This document shows positions 8,946 to 18,334 of a stretch of 64,000 nt of DNA, piece by piece (the stretch's first letter is position 1; each line of letters opens with the position of its first letter). Position numbers and translations under genes: made by a program. The stretch is from Ruminococcus gauvreauii (GTDB lineage: Bacteria; Bacillota; Clostridia; Lachnospirales; Lachnospiraceae). The stretch covers positions 2,790,001 through 2,854,000 of the forward strand of contig NZ_CP102290.1 of the NCBI RefSeq assembly GCF_025151995.1, read 5' to 3'. The notes beneath the pieces are model-generated. The model had not been told where the DNA came from. It ran no database searches and saw only the letters and a list, made by a program, of their open reading frames with translations.

Positions 8946-8980
8946 ACCGCCGGCGGAGAAATCCGCCGGCGGTGTTTGTT
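8946..8980 (+). terminator. Terminator after the binding-protein gene
   Basis: A GC-rich stem of 12 bases (8946-8957 with 8962-8973, ACCGCCGGCGGA and complement), 4-base loop, followed by GTTTGTTT. Confidence 0.85.
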
Positions 8981-9074
8981 TCGGCCTTCTTTTTGGACTC
9001 TTTGTTCTGCATACATATTTCATGGAGAAAGTGCAGAAGATATTAAAAAATCTATGACAAGGAGATCGGAAGAT

Positions 9075-9983
9075 ATGATATCGAAGTACCGCGTGCGTAC
9101 AGATCTGGCTGTGGAGAGCAAAGAGAAGTTTGAAAAGGACAACGTAGAAATAGAAGGGGTCGTCATCAGGGAACGCTATGACAGCGAAAAAGAGATAAAG
9201 ACAACCACTGTCATTATTGAAACTGACCGCGGCGCCAAAATCATGGAAAAGCCGAAAGGTGTATATATTACGATGGAAGCACCTAATCTGACAGTTCCGG
9301 ATGAAGATTACCATCGTGAGGTCTCGAAGGAACTGGCGCATCATCTCCGAAAAGTCATGGGTCTGAAAAAGGAAAAATCTGTGCTCATAGCCGGTCTCGG
9401 AAACAGGGATATTACACCGGATGCGCTGGGGCCTGAGGTTGTGAGGAACCTGGATATCAATCGCCACATCGTAAAGGAATACGGTGCGGCAGCGGTGGGC
9501 GAGGGAAGTGTGCATATAGTAAGCAGCATCATACCGGGGGTTATGGCGCAGACCGGTATGGAGACTCTAGAAATACTGCAGGGGGTTGTACGTGAGACGA
9601 AACCGGACATCGTCGTTGCGATCGATGCACTTGCAGCCCGCAGCACGAAGAGGCTGAACTGTACTATCCAGATCACGGACACGGGTATCAACCCGGGCTC
9701 CGGGGTATTGAATCACAGGAATGGTCTGAATCAGGAGACGCTTGGGGTTCCGGTCGTTGCCATTGGGGTTCCGACAGTTGTAGATGCTGCGACAATTGTG
9801 CATGATGCCATGGAACATCTTCTGGAGACGCTCGAAGAAGCGGAAATGGAGGAATTTCTCTCAGAGCTGATCACACCGCAGCTTCACAGCATGTTTGTCA
9901 CACCGAAAGATGTGGATGAAACGGTAAAAAATTTAAGTTATACCATCTCAGAAGGATTAAATATCGCACTGAATGAAGTATAA
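9075..9983 (+). CDS. gpr: Germination (spore) protease GPR
   Basis: 302 residues from ATG 9075, chosen because it gives the family start (YRVRTDLAVESKEKF) and AAGGAG lies 10 bases upstream. GPR (peptidase family A25) degrades small acid-soluble spore proteins when spores germinate and is made as a zymogen that cleaves itself within the N-terminal segment around RTDLAVES. Conserved blocks are seen: VLIAGLGNRDITPDALGP, VSSIIPGVMAQTGMET, VVAIDALAARS, TGINPGSGV and VPVVAIGVPTVVDA. Its presence shows an endospore-former. It is followed 41 bases later by spoIIP, and both are probably expressed during sporulation. Confidence 0.96.
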   Translation: MISKYRVRTDLAVESKEKFEKDNVEIEGVVIRERYDSEKEIKTTTVIIETDRGAKIMEKPKGVYITMEAPNLTVPDEDYHREVSKELAHHLRKVMGLKKEKSVLIAGLGNRDITPDALGPEVVRNLDINRHIVKEYGAAAVGEGSVHIVSSIIPGVMAQTGMETLEILQGVVRETKPDIVVAIDALAARSTKRLNCTIQITDTGINPGSGVLNHRNGLNQETLGVPVVAIGVPTVVDAATIVHDAMEHLLETLEEAEMEEFLSELITPQLHSMFVTPKDVDETVKNLSYTISEGLNIALNEV

Positions 9984-10024
9984 CATGGGAGGCAGCTTCA
10001 TATATAGATATGAGGTGATGCCGA

Positions 10025-11203
10025 TTGAGGAAAAAAAACACGATATTAAAAAGCCTGTTTTTTCTGTTGATGCTGGGGTTTGGCATTTATAATGTGATAC
10101 AGGCAGTATGGATTTTCCGGCAGGATGATGCGGTGAGAAGGCAGCTTTTACTGGAACGTATCGGTATTGGGCTGACAGAACAGGCTGTTTCCATATATAT
10201 GCCCGGTTTATTTTATACGACACAGGCGGAAGATGAGACTGTGATTCTGGAAGACGAATCAACGTGTGAAAGCATTCTTGAGATGAATGGGAGAACCCTT
10301 GCGGAGCGGTTGCTGGGGGAAAATCAGGGTAAAGCGGTAGAGGCAGAAAATGAAGCTGCTGCACAGAAAGAACAGAATCAGGATGAGACACAGGATACAG
10401 TGGAGACGGTAAATCCGGTGAATCCGCTGTTTGACATTTCTCTCGAGAGTCTGCGCAATTTTGATTATCTGCTGAACCACTTTTTTGTTGTGGATCCGAA
10501 TACAACGATCGGTGAGGATACACTGAACATCGATACGCTGATGGAACACGATCTGACCATGCAGCAGGATAATTCGCAGCCGCAGATTCTGATTTATCAT
10601 ACACACTCTCAGGAACAGTTTGCTGATTCTGATCCGGAGGATACCTCAACCTGGGTTACGGGGGTAGGGGACTACCTGACACAGATACTCACGGAACAGT
10701 ACGGTTACCATGTGATCCATGATACGCAGACTTTTGATATTATCGATGGCGAGATTGACAGGAGTAAAGCGTACAACACCGCACGAGAGGGACTTCTGCA
10801 GATTCTGGAAGAAAATCCATCCATAGAAGTGATCATTGACCTGCACAGGGACGGAGTGTCGGAGGATAAACATCTGGTGACGGATATTAACGGCAAACCG
10901 ACAGCACAGATCATGTACTTTAACGGTCTGAGTTATACAAATGAAAGCGGTGCGCTCGACTATCTGCCAAATGAAAATGTGATCGCGAATCTGGCGTTTT
11001 CTTTCCGGCTGGAATACGAAGCGGCTGGGTATTATCCTACGCTTACCCGGTGCGTATATCTTAAAGGATACCGTTATAACCTGGATCTGCGGCCGAAATC
11101 CATTCTGCTCGAGGTGGGAGCGCAGACAAATACTGTGGAGGAGGCCCGCAATGCAATGGAGCCGTTTGCCTATATTTTAAATAAAGTATTAAAAGGTGAA
11201 TGA
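10025..11203 (+). CDS. spoIIP: Stage II sporulation protein P
   Basis: 392 residues starting at TTG 10025 (MRKKNTILKS), with GAGGTGATG upstream. An N-terminal membrane anchor (LFFLLMLGFGIYNVI) is followed by a variable Glu/Gln-rich linker and the SpoIIP amidase domain, recognised by ILIYHTHSQEQF (about residue 190), IEVIIDLHRDGV, the paired NENVIANLAFS segment and the C-terminal SILLEVGAQTNTVEEARNA. SpoIIP is an N-acetylmuramoyl-L-alanine amidase and endopeptidase that, with SpoIID and SpoIIM, thins septal peptidoglycan during engulfment. The zinc-binding His and Glu residues of the family appear present. Confidence 0.95.
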   Translation: MRKKNTILKSLFFLLMLGFGIYNVIQAVWIFRQDDAVRRQLLLERIGIGLTEQAVSIYMPGLFYTTQAEDETVILEDESTCESILEMNGRTLAERLLGENQGKAVEAENEAAAQKEQNQDETQDTVETVNPVNPLFDISLESLRNFDYLLNHFFVVDPNTTIGEDTLNIDTLMEHDLTMQQDNSQPQILIYHTHSQEQFADSDPEDTSTWVTGVGDYLTQILTEQYGYHVIHDTQTFDIIDGEIDRSKAYNTAREGLLQILEENPSIEVIIDLHRDGVSEDKHLVTDINGKPTAQIMYFNGLSYTNESGALDYLPNENVIANLAFSFRLEYEAAGYYPTLTRCVYLKGYRYNLDLRPKSILLEVGAQTNTVEEARNAMEPFAYILNKVLKGE

Positions 11204-11229
11204 CAAGCCGAAGGCAGGTGTGCTATAAT
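11200..11229 (+). promoter_or_regulatory. lepA promoter
   Basis: ATGACA (11200-11205), 18-base spacer, TATAAT (11224-11229); the -35 box overlaps the end of spoIIP. It separates lepA from the sporulation genes. Confidence 0.6.
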
Positions 11230-11299
11230 ACTGAGTTAGCATCGGAATACCGGTGCCGGAAATTATCAGGAAAACATTGTACATTTGGGAGGAATTCGT

Positions 11300-13111
11300 G
11301 TGGCAGTAGACCAGAGCAAAATCCGCAATTTCTGTATTATCGCACACATTGACCATGGTAAGTCAACGCTTGCAGACCGTATCATCGAGAAGACGGGGCT
11401 GCTGACTGAGAGGGAGATGCAGTCACAGGTTCTGGATAATATGGAGCTGGAGCGGGAACGCGGAATAACAATAAAGGCACAGACAGTGCGTATCATATAT
11501 AAGGCAAATGACGGTGAGGAGTATATTTTTAATCTCATCGATACCCCGGGTCATGTCGATTTTAATTATGAAGTTTCGAGAAGTCTTGCAGCATGTGACG
11601 GTGCAATTCTGATCGTGGATGCAGCACAGGGTGTAGAGGCGCAGACGCTGGCGAATGTCTATCTGGCGCTGGACCATGACCTGGACGTCATGCCGGTCAT
11701 TAATAAGATTGACCTGCCGAGTGCGGATCCTGAACGGGTAATTCAGGAAGTTGAGGATGTCATAGGCATTGAGGCCGGGGATGCGCCGCAGATTTCGGCA
11801 AAACTTGGAACTAATATCGAAGAAGTACTGGAACAGATCGTAAAAAAGATCCCGGCACCTGAAGGGAATCCGGAGGCAGAGCTGAAAGCGCTGATTTTTG
11901 ATTCCCTTTATGATGCCTATAAAGGCGTGATCGTATTCTGCCGTATCAAAGAGGGAAGTGTGAAAAAGGGGACAAGCATCCGGATGATGGCGACAGGAGC
12001 GACGGCTGAAGTCGTGGAAGTGGGATACTTCGGGGCGGGACAGTTTCTCCCGTGCGAGGAACTGTCCGCTGGTATGGTTGGGTATCTGACGGCCAGCATT
12101 AAGAATGTGAAGGATACACGTGTGGGTGATACCATCACAGACAATGACCGCCCGTGTGCAGAACCGCTTCCGGGATACAAAAAGGTCAATCCTATGGTAT
12201 ACTGCGGCCTGTACCCGGCAGACGGGGCGAAATACCAGGATCTGCGGGACGCGCTGGAAAAGCTTCAGCTGAATGATGCCTCTTTGTTTTATGAGCCGGA
12301 GACTTCGGTTGCGCTGGGCTTCGGATTTCGCTGCGGATTTCTGGGCCTGCTCCATCTGGAGATTATACAGGAGCGTCTTGAAAGGGAATACAATCTGGAT
12401 CTCGTGACGACCGCACCAGGCGTTGTGTATAAGGTGTACAAGACAAACGGAGAAGTCATCGAGCTTACGAATCCGTCGAATCTTCCCGACCCGTCAGAGA
12501 TTGAATATATGGAAGAACCGATGGTAAAGGCAGAGATCATGGTGACGACGGAATTTATCGGTCCGATCATGGACCTGTGTCAGGAGCGGCGTGGTCAGTA
12601 CCAGGGGATGGAATATATGGAGACTACCAGGGCACTTCTGAAATACCATTTGCCTTTGAATGAAATAATCTATGACTTTTTCGACGCATTGAAATCACGT
12701 TCCAGAGGATACGCATCATTTGATTATGAGATGCTGGGTTATGAGCGCAGTGAACTTGTGAAACTGGATATTCTGGTAAATCACGAGGAGGTGGATGCTC
12801 TTTCCTTTATCGTATTCTCTGAATCCGCGTATGAGCGCGGCAGAAAGATGTGTGAGAAACTGAAACAGGAGATTCCGCGGCAGCTGTTTGAGATACCGAT
12901 TCAGGCCGCGATCGGCAGCAAGATCATCGCACGCGAGACAGTGAAAGCGATGAGGAAGGATGTACTTGCAAAGTGTTACGGAGGAGATATCTCTCGTAAA
13001 CGTAAACTTCTGGAGAAACAGAAGGAAGGAAAGAAACGCATGCGCCAGGTAGGAAATGTGGAGATTCCGCAGAAAGCGTTTATGAGCGTTTTGAAACTGG
13101 ATGATAAGTAA
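11300..13111 (+). CDS. lepA: Elongation factor 4 (LepA GTPase)
   Basis: 603 residues from GTG 11300 (MAVDQSKIRNFCIIAHIDHGKST); GGGAGGA lies 7 bases upstream, which argues against the in-frame TTG at 11285. G1 is AHIDHGKST, G3 DTPGHVDF, G4 NKIDLP; then domains II, III and V-like, and the LepA-specific C-terminal domain ending with RKRKLLEKQKEGKKRMRQVG. LepA binds ribosomes and helps translation under stress or ribosome assembly. Length and motifs are normal. Confidence 0.97.
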   Translation: MAVDQSKIRNFCIIAHIDHGKSTLADRIIEKTGLLTEREMQSQVLDNMELERERGITIKAQTVRIIYKANDGEEYIFNLIDTPGHVDFNYEVSRSLAACDGAILIVDAAQGVEAQTLANVYLALDHDLDVMPVINKIDLPSADPERVIQEVEDVIGIEAGDAPQISAKLGTNIEEVLEQIVKKIPAPEGNPEAELKALIFDSLYDAYKGVIVFCRIKEGSVKKGTSIRMMATGATAEVVEVGYFGAGQFLPCEELSAGMVGYLTASIKNVKDTRVGDTITDNDRPCAEPLPGYKKVNPMVYCGLYPADGAKYQDLRDALEKLQLNDASLFYEPETSVALGFGFRCGFLGLLHLEIIQERLEREYNLDLVTTAPGVVYKVYKTNGEVIELTNPSNLPDPSEIEYMEEPMVKAEIMVTTEFIGPIMDLCQERRGQYQGMEYMETTRALLKYHLPLNEIIYDFFDALKSRSRGYASFDYEMLGYERSELVKLDILVNHEEVDALSFIVFSESAYERGRKMCEKLKQEIPRQLFEIPIQAAIGSKIIARETVKAMRKDVLAKCYGGDISRKRKLLEKQKEGKKRMRQVGNVEIPQKAFMSVLKLDDK

Positions 13112-13117
13112 TGAGCA

Positions 13118-13170
13118 GGGGGATGGGACTACGACGGCTGGTCCCGTCCCCTTAGTGCGAGACCCATCCC
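13118..13170 (+). promoter_or_regulatory. Overlapping inverted repeats between lepA and hemW
   Basis: The arm GGGATGGGAC (13120-13129) can pair with GTCCCGTCCC (13141-13150, one G-T pair), while its first 8 bases can instead pair perfectly with CCCATCCC (13163-13170), just before the hemW ribosome binding site. The two hairpins exclude each other. There is no T run. This might attenuate hemW or stabilise the mRNA end of lepA. Confidence 0.4.
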
Positions 13171-13184
13171 GGAAAGGGGCAAAG

Positions 13185-14315
13185 ATGAAACAAGCGACAG
13201 AGCTGTATCTGCACATACCGTTTTGTGTGAAGAAATGTGAATACTGTGATTTTTTATCCGGTCCGGCAGACGCGGCACGGCAGGATGCCTACGCAAAGGC
13301 ATTGCTTAGAGAAATTGAGAATACAGTGCTCCCGGATGATACGGAGATATCCTCCATTTTTATTGGAGGAGGTACGCCGTCTGTCATACCGGAGGAATGG
13401 ATTCAACATTTTCTGGACAAAATAAGAGACAGGTTTTGTCTTGCCGCGGATGCCGAGATAACAATAGAGGCAAATCCCGGTACACTGAACAGGGAAAAGC
13501 TGTCTGCTTACCGCAGGGGAGGCGTCAACAGACTCAGCATCGGGCTGCAGTCTGCGGTTGACAGTGAACTGAAACGCCTTGGCAGGATTCATACGTTCCG
13601 GGATTTTCAGGAGAATTTCGAGGAAGCCAGAAATGCCGGTTTTTCAAACATCAATGTAGATCTGATGATGGCCCTGCCCGGTCAGAACCGTGCATCATGG
13701 AGGAAGAGCCTTGAGACTGTGGCGGCCTTTTCACCGGAACACATTTCCGCTTACAGTCTGATCGTTGAGCCGGGTACCCCGTTTGCAGGACAGGAACTTG
13801 ATTTGCCCGGTGAGGAAGAAGAGAGGCAGATGTACTGGGAAACTGTGGACTTTCTGAAGTTCCGCGGTTACGAACAGTATGAGATCTCAAATTTTGCAAA
13901 GGCGGGATATGAATGCCGCCATAATATTGGGTATTGGATGCGGACACCGTATCTCGGCCTCGGCCTCGGAGCCTCATCTCTGATTGAAGAGAACAGGTTT
14001 TCAAACACGGAGAACATGGGGGAATACCTGACAGTGAGCGGCGAGCCTGACAGCATTCGGAAAAACAGGGAAACACTGACTGCCGAAGAACAGATGGAGG
14101 AATTCATGTTCCTGGGTCTGCGGATGACGAAGGGAGTATCTGAAAACAGATTTTTGCAGCTGTACGGGGCTGATATGGACGAAATTTACGGTGCCGTGAT
14201 CGCCAGATTCGTGGAGCTGGGTCTGATGGAACGCGCAAACGGCAGAGTGCGTCTGTCCAGAGAGGGAGTATCTGTGAGTAACGCTGTTATGTCGGAGTTC
14301 CTTCTGTCCTTCTGA
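13185..14315 (+). CDS. hemW: Radical SAM protein HemW (heme chaperone type)
   Basis: 376 residues from ATG 13185, with a ribosome binding site (GGAAAGGGGC) just upstream. The radical SAM cluster motif is Cys14-x3-Cys18-x2-Cys21 (FCVKKCEYCDF). Further family blocks are SIFIGGGTPS, EITIEANPGTL, GVNRLSIGLQS, NVDLMMALPGQ and YEISNFAKAGYECRHN, followed by the C-terminal HemN-type winged-helix region. The family was once annotated as oxygen-independent coproporphyrinogen oxidase; proteins with this CxxxCxxC pattern and without the fourth HemN Cys are now seen as heme chaperones. It follows lepA as in Bacillus. Confidence 0.93.
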   Translation: MKQATELYLHIPFCVKKCEYCDFLSGPADAARQDAYAKALLREIENTVLPDDTEISSIFIGGGTPSVIPEEWIQHFLDKIRDRFCLAADAEITIEANPGTLNREKLSAYRRGGVNRLSIGLQSAVDSELKRLGRIHTFRDFQENFEEARNAGFSNINVDLMMALPGQNRASWRKSLETVAAFSPEHISAYSLIVEPGTPFAGQELDLPGEEEERQMYWETVDFLKFRGYEQYEISNFAKAGYECRHNIGYWMRTPYLGLGLGASSLIEENRFSNTENMGEYLTVSGEPDSIRKNRETLTAEEQMEEFMFLGLRMTKGVSENRFLQLYGADMDEIYGAVIARFVELGLMERANGRVRLSREGVSVSNAVMSEFLLSF

Positions 14316-14319
14316 TGAA

Positions 14320-14359
14320 CGAACAAATGTTTGCAAAAGGTCCGCGGGTGTGGTAAAAT
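14320..14359 (+). promoter_or_regulatory. SOS (LexA/DinR) box and promoter of uvrA
   Basis: CGAACAAATGTTTG (14320-14333) matches the Gram-positive LexA box CGAACRNRYGTTYC at all positions except the last. It overlaps the -35 box TTGCAA (14331-14336); a 17-base spacer and TAAAAT (14354-14359) complete the promoter. A LexA bound here would block uvrA transcription. Confidence 0.8.
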
Positions 14360-14413
14360 CAGGGACAGGAAAATGGCGATATAGTTTACATAAGAATGAA
14401 GAAGGAGCACAGC

Positions 14414-17251
14414 ATGGCAGCTTGGAAACAGGAAAAACAGTTTATTAAAATACGCGGGGCGAGGGAAAATAATCTCAAAGACCTGAACGTAGACATACCG
14501 CGGAATGAGTTTGTGGTTCTCACGGGTCTTAGCGGTTCGGGGAAAAGCTCTCTGGCATTTGACACGATCTATGCGGAAGGCCAGCGGCGCTACATGGAAA
14601 GTCTGTCTTCCTATGCGCGGCAGTTCCTGGGACAGATGGAGAAGCCGAACGTGGAGAGCATCGAGGGACTTTCCCCTGCAATCTCGATTGATCAGAAGTC
14701 CACAAACAGAAATCCGCGTTCTACGGTGGGCACCGTGACGGAGATCTATGATTATTTCCGCCTCTTGTATGCACGTATCGGAATTCCCCACTGCCCCAAA
14801 TGCGGTAAGGTGATTGCCCGTCAGACCGTAGACCAGATGGTGGACCACATTATGGATCTGCCCTCCGGCACGAAGATTCAGCTTCTTGCCCCGGTTGTGC
14901 GCGGACGCAAGGGCCGTCATGAAAAACTGCTGGAACAGGCAAAAAAAAGCGGTTATGTGAGAGTCATGATCGACGGGAATCTGTATGAGCTTTCTGAAGA
15001 GATCAAACTGGATAAGAATATTAAACATAATATAGAAATTATAGTAGACCGGCTGGTGGTGAAAGACGGGATCGGAAAACGTCTGACGGATTCCATTGAA
15101 AGTGTACTGGACCTGTCGGAAGGGCTTTTGGTGGTCGATGTCATTGGCGGTGAGCAGCTGCAGTTCAGCCAGAGTTTTTCCTGTCCGGACTGCGGTATCA
15201 GTATGGAGGAGATTGAGCCCCGAAGCTTTTCATTTAATAATCCGTTTGGCGCCTGCCCGGTCTGCCTGGGTCTGGGATACAAGATGGAGTTTGACGTCGA
15301 TCTGATGATTCCGGATCAGTCCCTGAGCATCGAGGATGGAGCCATTGCCGTGATGGGCTGGCAGTCCTGTACGGATAAAAGCAGTTATACTCATGCGATT
15401 CTGGAAGCGCTGTCGAAAGAGTATGAGTTCTCGCTGGACACGCCGTTCGAACAGTATTCAGACCAGGTCAGGGATGTTTTGATCAACGGGACGAAGGGAA
15501 AAGAGGTAAAAGTCTACTATAAAGGCCAGCGGGGAGAGGGAATCTACGATGTGGCTTTCGAAGGGCTGATACGGAATGTGGAACGCAGATACCGTGAGAC
15601 AGGATCTGAGACACTCAAGGCAGAATACGAAAGTTTTATGCGGATCACACCATGCCCGTCCTGTAAAGGCCAGCGGTTAAAAAGCACTTCTCTGGCTGTG
15701 ACGGTGGGGGATAAGAATATCCATGAAGTAACGGATATGTCGATCAAAAAGCTGAGTCGCTTTATGGAAGAACTGAAACTGACAGAAACACAGCAGATGA
15801 TCGGAGTCCAGGTGCTCAGAGAGATTCGTGCAAGGGTAGGTTTTCTGCTGGACGTGGGTCTTGATTACCTGACTCTGGCTCGTGCCACGGGAACGCTCTC
15901 CGGAGGTGAGGCTCAGAGAATCCGGCTTGCGACACAGATCGGTTCCGGACTTGTCGGCGTCGCGTATATTCTGGATGAGCCGAGCATCGGCCTGCACCAG
16001 CGTGACAACGACAAATTGCTGAAGACGCTCTGCCACCTGCGGGATCTGGGGAACACGCTGATTGTGGTGGAACACGATGAGGATACCATGCTTGCTGCAG
16101 ACTGCGTCGTTGATATCGGGCCGGGCGCCGGCGAGCACGGCGGCGAGCTGGTCGGGATCGGAACGGCGGAAGAGCTGATGAAGAACCCCGATTCCATTAC
16201 GGGCGCGTACCTGAGCGGCAGGATGAGGATACCGGTTCCTGCAGAGCGCAGAAAACCGACAGGTTTTATCACCATAAAAGGTGCCGCTGAGAATAATCTC
16301 AAGAATATCGATGTTGACATTCCGCTGGGGGTGATGACGTGTGTGACCGGGGTATCCGGTTCCGGAAAGAGTTCACTCGTCAATGAGATTCTGTACAAGA
16401 AGCTGGCGCGGAAGCTGAATCACGCACGCGTGATACCGGGGAAACACAGGACGATCGTCGGATACGATCAGCTTGATAAAGTGATTGATATTGATCAGTC
16501 GCCGATCGGCAGAACACCGCGGTCCAATCCGGCAACGTATACCGGAGTCTTTGATCTGATCCGTGACCTCTTCGCGGCTACGGCCGATGCGAAGGCAAAA
16601 GGGTACAAGAAGGGCCGCTTCAGCTTTAATGTAAAGGGCGGCCGCTGTGAAGCGTGCAGCGGAGACGGAATCCTGAAGATTGAGATGCATTTTCTTCCGG
16701 ATGTCTATGTGCCGTGTGAAGTCTGCAAGGGTCAGAGGTATAACCGCGAAACGCTGGAAGTAAAGTACAAAGGAAAAAACATCTTTGAAGTGCTGGATAT
16801 GACAGTGGAAGAGGCGCTGAAGTTTTTTGAACATGTGCCTTCGATACGCAGGAAGATTCAGACCCTGTATGATGTTGGGCTCTCTTATATCCGGCTGGGA
16901 CAGCCTTCCACGACGCTTTCGGGCGGCGAGGCTCAGAGGATTAAGCTTGCAACGGAGCTGAGCAGGAGGAGTACGGGAAAGACAATCTACATTCTGGATG
17001 AACCAACCACGGGACTTCATTTTGCTGATGTCCATAAGCTCATCGATATCCTGAAACGCCTTTCAGAAGGCGGAAATACAGTTGTCGTGATAGAGCATAA
17101 TCTGGACGTTATCAAAACAGCTGACTATATCATCGACATCGGTCCGGAAGGCGGGGACCGGGGCGGCACGGTGATTGCGAAGGGAACCCCGGAAGAGGTA
17201 GCGGCCTGCCCGCAGTCCTACACCGGGCGTTATGTCGAAAAATATCTCTAA
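14414..17251 (+). CDS. uvrA: Excinuclease ABC subunit A
   Basis: 945 residues from ATG 14414, chosen because GAAGGAG lies 6-7 bases upstream; the in-frame ATG at 14396 would place that site in the gene. Two ABC ATPase modules: Walker A GLSGSGKSSLAFDT and GVSGSGKSSLVNEI, signature TLSGGEAQRIRLA and TLSGGEAQRIKLA, Walker B with ILDEPS and ILDEPTTGLH. The zinc-binding CxxC pairs are present (CPKCGK, CPDCG, CPVCLG, CPSCKG, CEACSG, CEVCKG). UvrA dimers find bulky DNA lesions and load UvrB. uvrB is not adjacent. The SOS box upstream indicates damage-inducible expression. Confidence 0.97.
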   Translation: MAAWKQEKQFIKIRGARENNLKDLNVDIPRNEFVVLTGLSGSGKSSLAFDTIYAEGQRRYMESLSSYARQFLGQMEKPNVESIEGLSPAISIDQKSTNRNPRSTVGTVTEIYDYFRLLYARIGIPHCPKCGKVIARQTVDQMVDHIMDLPSGTKIQLLAPVVRGRKGRHEKLLEQAKKSGYVRVMIDGNLYELSEEIKLDKNIKHNIEIIVDRLVVKDGIGKRLTDSIESVLDLSEGLLVVDVIGGEQLQFSQSFSCPDCGISMEEIEPRSFSFNNPFGACPVCLGLGYKMEFDVDLMIPDQSLSIEDGAIAVMGWQSCTDKSSYTHAILEALSKEYEFSLDTPFEQYSDQVRDVLINGTKGKEVKVYYKGQRGEGIYDVAFEGLIRNVERRYRETGSETLKAEYESFMRITPCPSCKGQRLKSTSLAVTVGDKNIHEVTDMSIKKLSRFMEELKLTETQQMIGVQVLREIRARVGFLLDVGLDYLTLARATGTLSGGEAQRIRLATQIGSGLVGVAYILDEPSIGLHQRDNDKLLKTLCHLRDLGNTLIVVEHDEDTMLAADCVVDIGPGAGEHGGELVGIGTAEELMKNPDSITGAYLSGRMRIPVPAERRKPTGFITIKGAAENNLKNIDVDIPLGVMTCVTGVSGSGKSSLVNEILYKKLARKLNHARVIPGKHRTIVGYDQLDKVIDIDQSPIGRTPRSNPATYTGVFDLIRDLFAATADAKAKGYKKGRFSFNVKGGRCEACSGDGILKIEMHFLPDVYVPCEVCKGQRYNRETLEVKYKGKNIFEVLDMTVEEALKFFEHVPSIRRKIQTLYDVGLSYIRLGQPSTTLSGGEAQRIKLATELSRRSTGKTIYILDEPTTGLHFADVHKLIDILKRLSEGGNTVVVIEHNLDVIKTADYIIDIGPEGGDRGGTVIAKGTPEEVAACPQSYTGRYVEKYL

Positions 17252-17335
17252 AAAACGCTTTCTATTTAAGGGGCGATTGTATATAATGACATGTATAGTT
17301 CCCAGGGTATCGGGAACCAAAGAAAGGGGATTTGT

Positions 17336-18328
17336 ATGGCGTCTGTAGATATCGGAATTGATTTGGGGACTACCAGCATTCTGGTATATGCGAAGGGTAA
17401 AGGAATTGTATTGAAGGAACCGTCCGTAGTGGCATATGATAAAGATTCAGACAGAGTGAGAGCCATCGGAGAAGAGGCCCGGCAGATGATCGGCCGGACT
17501 CCGGGTAATATTACGGCTATCCGCCCGCTTAGGCAGGGCGTGATCTCTGACTATCTGATAACGGAACGCATGCTGAAGTATTTTATCCAGAAAGCCATGG
17601 GGAGACGAGCTTTCAGGAAACCGCGCATCAGCATCTGCGTGCCGAGCGGAGTGACGGAAGTTGAGAAAAAAGCGGTGGAGGAGGCTACTTACCAGGCGGG
17701 CGCACGGGAAGTCATCCTGATAGAGGAACCGGTGGCTGCTGCGATCGGGGCGGGCATTGACATTACGCTTCCCTACGGAAGCCTGGTTGTCGATGTCGGA
17801 GGAGGAACAACCGATATTGCGGTGATCTCACTCGGTGATACGGTGGTATCCGCATCTATAAAAATTGCCGGCAATGACTTTGATGAGGCGATCATCCGGT
17901 ATGTCCGGAAAGCGCATAATCTGTTTATCGGCGAACAGACGGCGGAAGCCGTTAAAGTCAGGATCGGGAGCGCTTATCCGCGCACTCAGACAGACACAAT
18001 GGAAGTGAAGGGAAGGAATGTGATCACAGGTCTTCCGAAAACAGTCACCCTGACTTCGGAGGAAATACGCGAAGCACTGACGGATTCGACAACACAGATC
18101 GTGGAGGCGATTCACGGCGTGCTGGAGACAACTCCGCCGGAACTGGCCGCCGATATTGCGGAACGCGGAATTGTCCTGACCGGAGGCGGTTCGCTTCTGG
18201 CCGGATTGGAGGAACTGATCGAGGAAGCAACCGGCATTAATACAATGACAGCTGAAAACCCGTCGCATGCGGTTGCTGAGGGAACGGGCAGATATGCTGA
18301 AGTGATGGATAAGCTGGGAAAGATTTAG
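17336..18328 (+). CDS. MreB/Mbl-family actin-like cell-shape protein
   Basis: 330 residues from ATG 17336 (MASVDIGIDLGTTSILVYAK), with AAAGGGGA 5 bases upstream. All actin-fold signatures are present: phosphate 1 IGIDLGTT, connect 1, phosphate 2 VVDVGGGTTDIAVI, adenosine motif IVLTGGGSLLAGL and the segment EEPVAAAIGAG. MreB homologues form membrane filaments that guide wall synthesis during elongation. It stands alone, without mreC or mreD, as mbl or mreBH paralogues often do, so a specific name is not given. TATAAT at 17282-17287 is the likely -10 box. It is 7 bases before recD2. Confidence 0.93.
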   Translation: MASVDIGIDLGTTSILVYAKGKGIVLKEPSVVAYDKDSDRVRAIGEEARQMIGRTPGNITAIRPLRQGVISDYLITERMLKYFIQKAMGRRAFRKPRISICVPSGVTEVEKKAVEEATYQAGAREVILIEEPVAAAIGAGIDITLPYGSLVVDVGGGTTDIAVISLGDTVVSASIKIAGNDFDEAIIRYVRKAHNLFIGEQTAEAVKVRIGSAYPRTQTDTMEVKGRNVITGLPKTVTLTSEEIREALTDSTTQIVEAIHGVLETTPPELAADIAERGIVLTGGGSLLAGLEELIEEATGINTMTAENPSHAVAEGTGRYAEVMDKLGKI

Positions 18329-18334
18329 AGACTT

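Noticed and set aside
7979..9016. 345-codon minus-strand frame over the sugar-binding gene
   Set aside because: It runs antisense across a clear lipoprotein gene and its terminator, has no recognisable domain, and is rich in His, Arg and Cys as shadow frames are.
8976..9074. Longer N-terminus for gpr
   Set aside because: It would begin inside the terminator region of the previous gene, and the conserved family start and an AAGGAG site fit ATG 9075.
13101..13184. Longer N-terminus for hemW
   Set aside because: The extension overlaps lepA and the hairpin region; ATG 13185 gives the usual HemW start and has a ribosome binding site.
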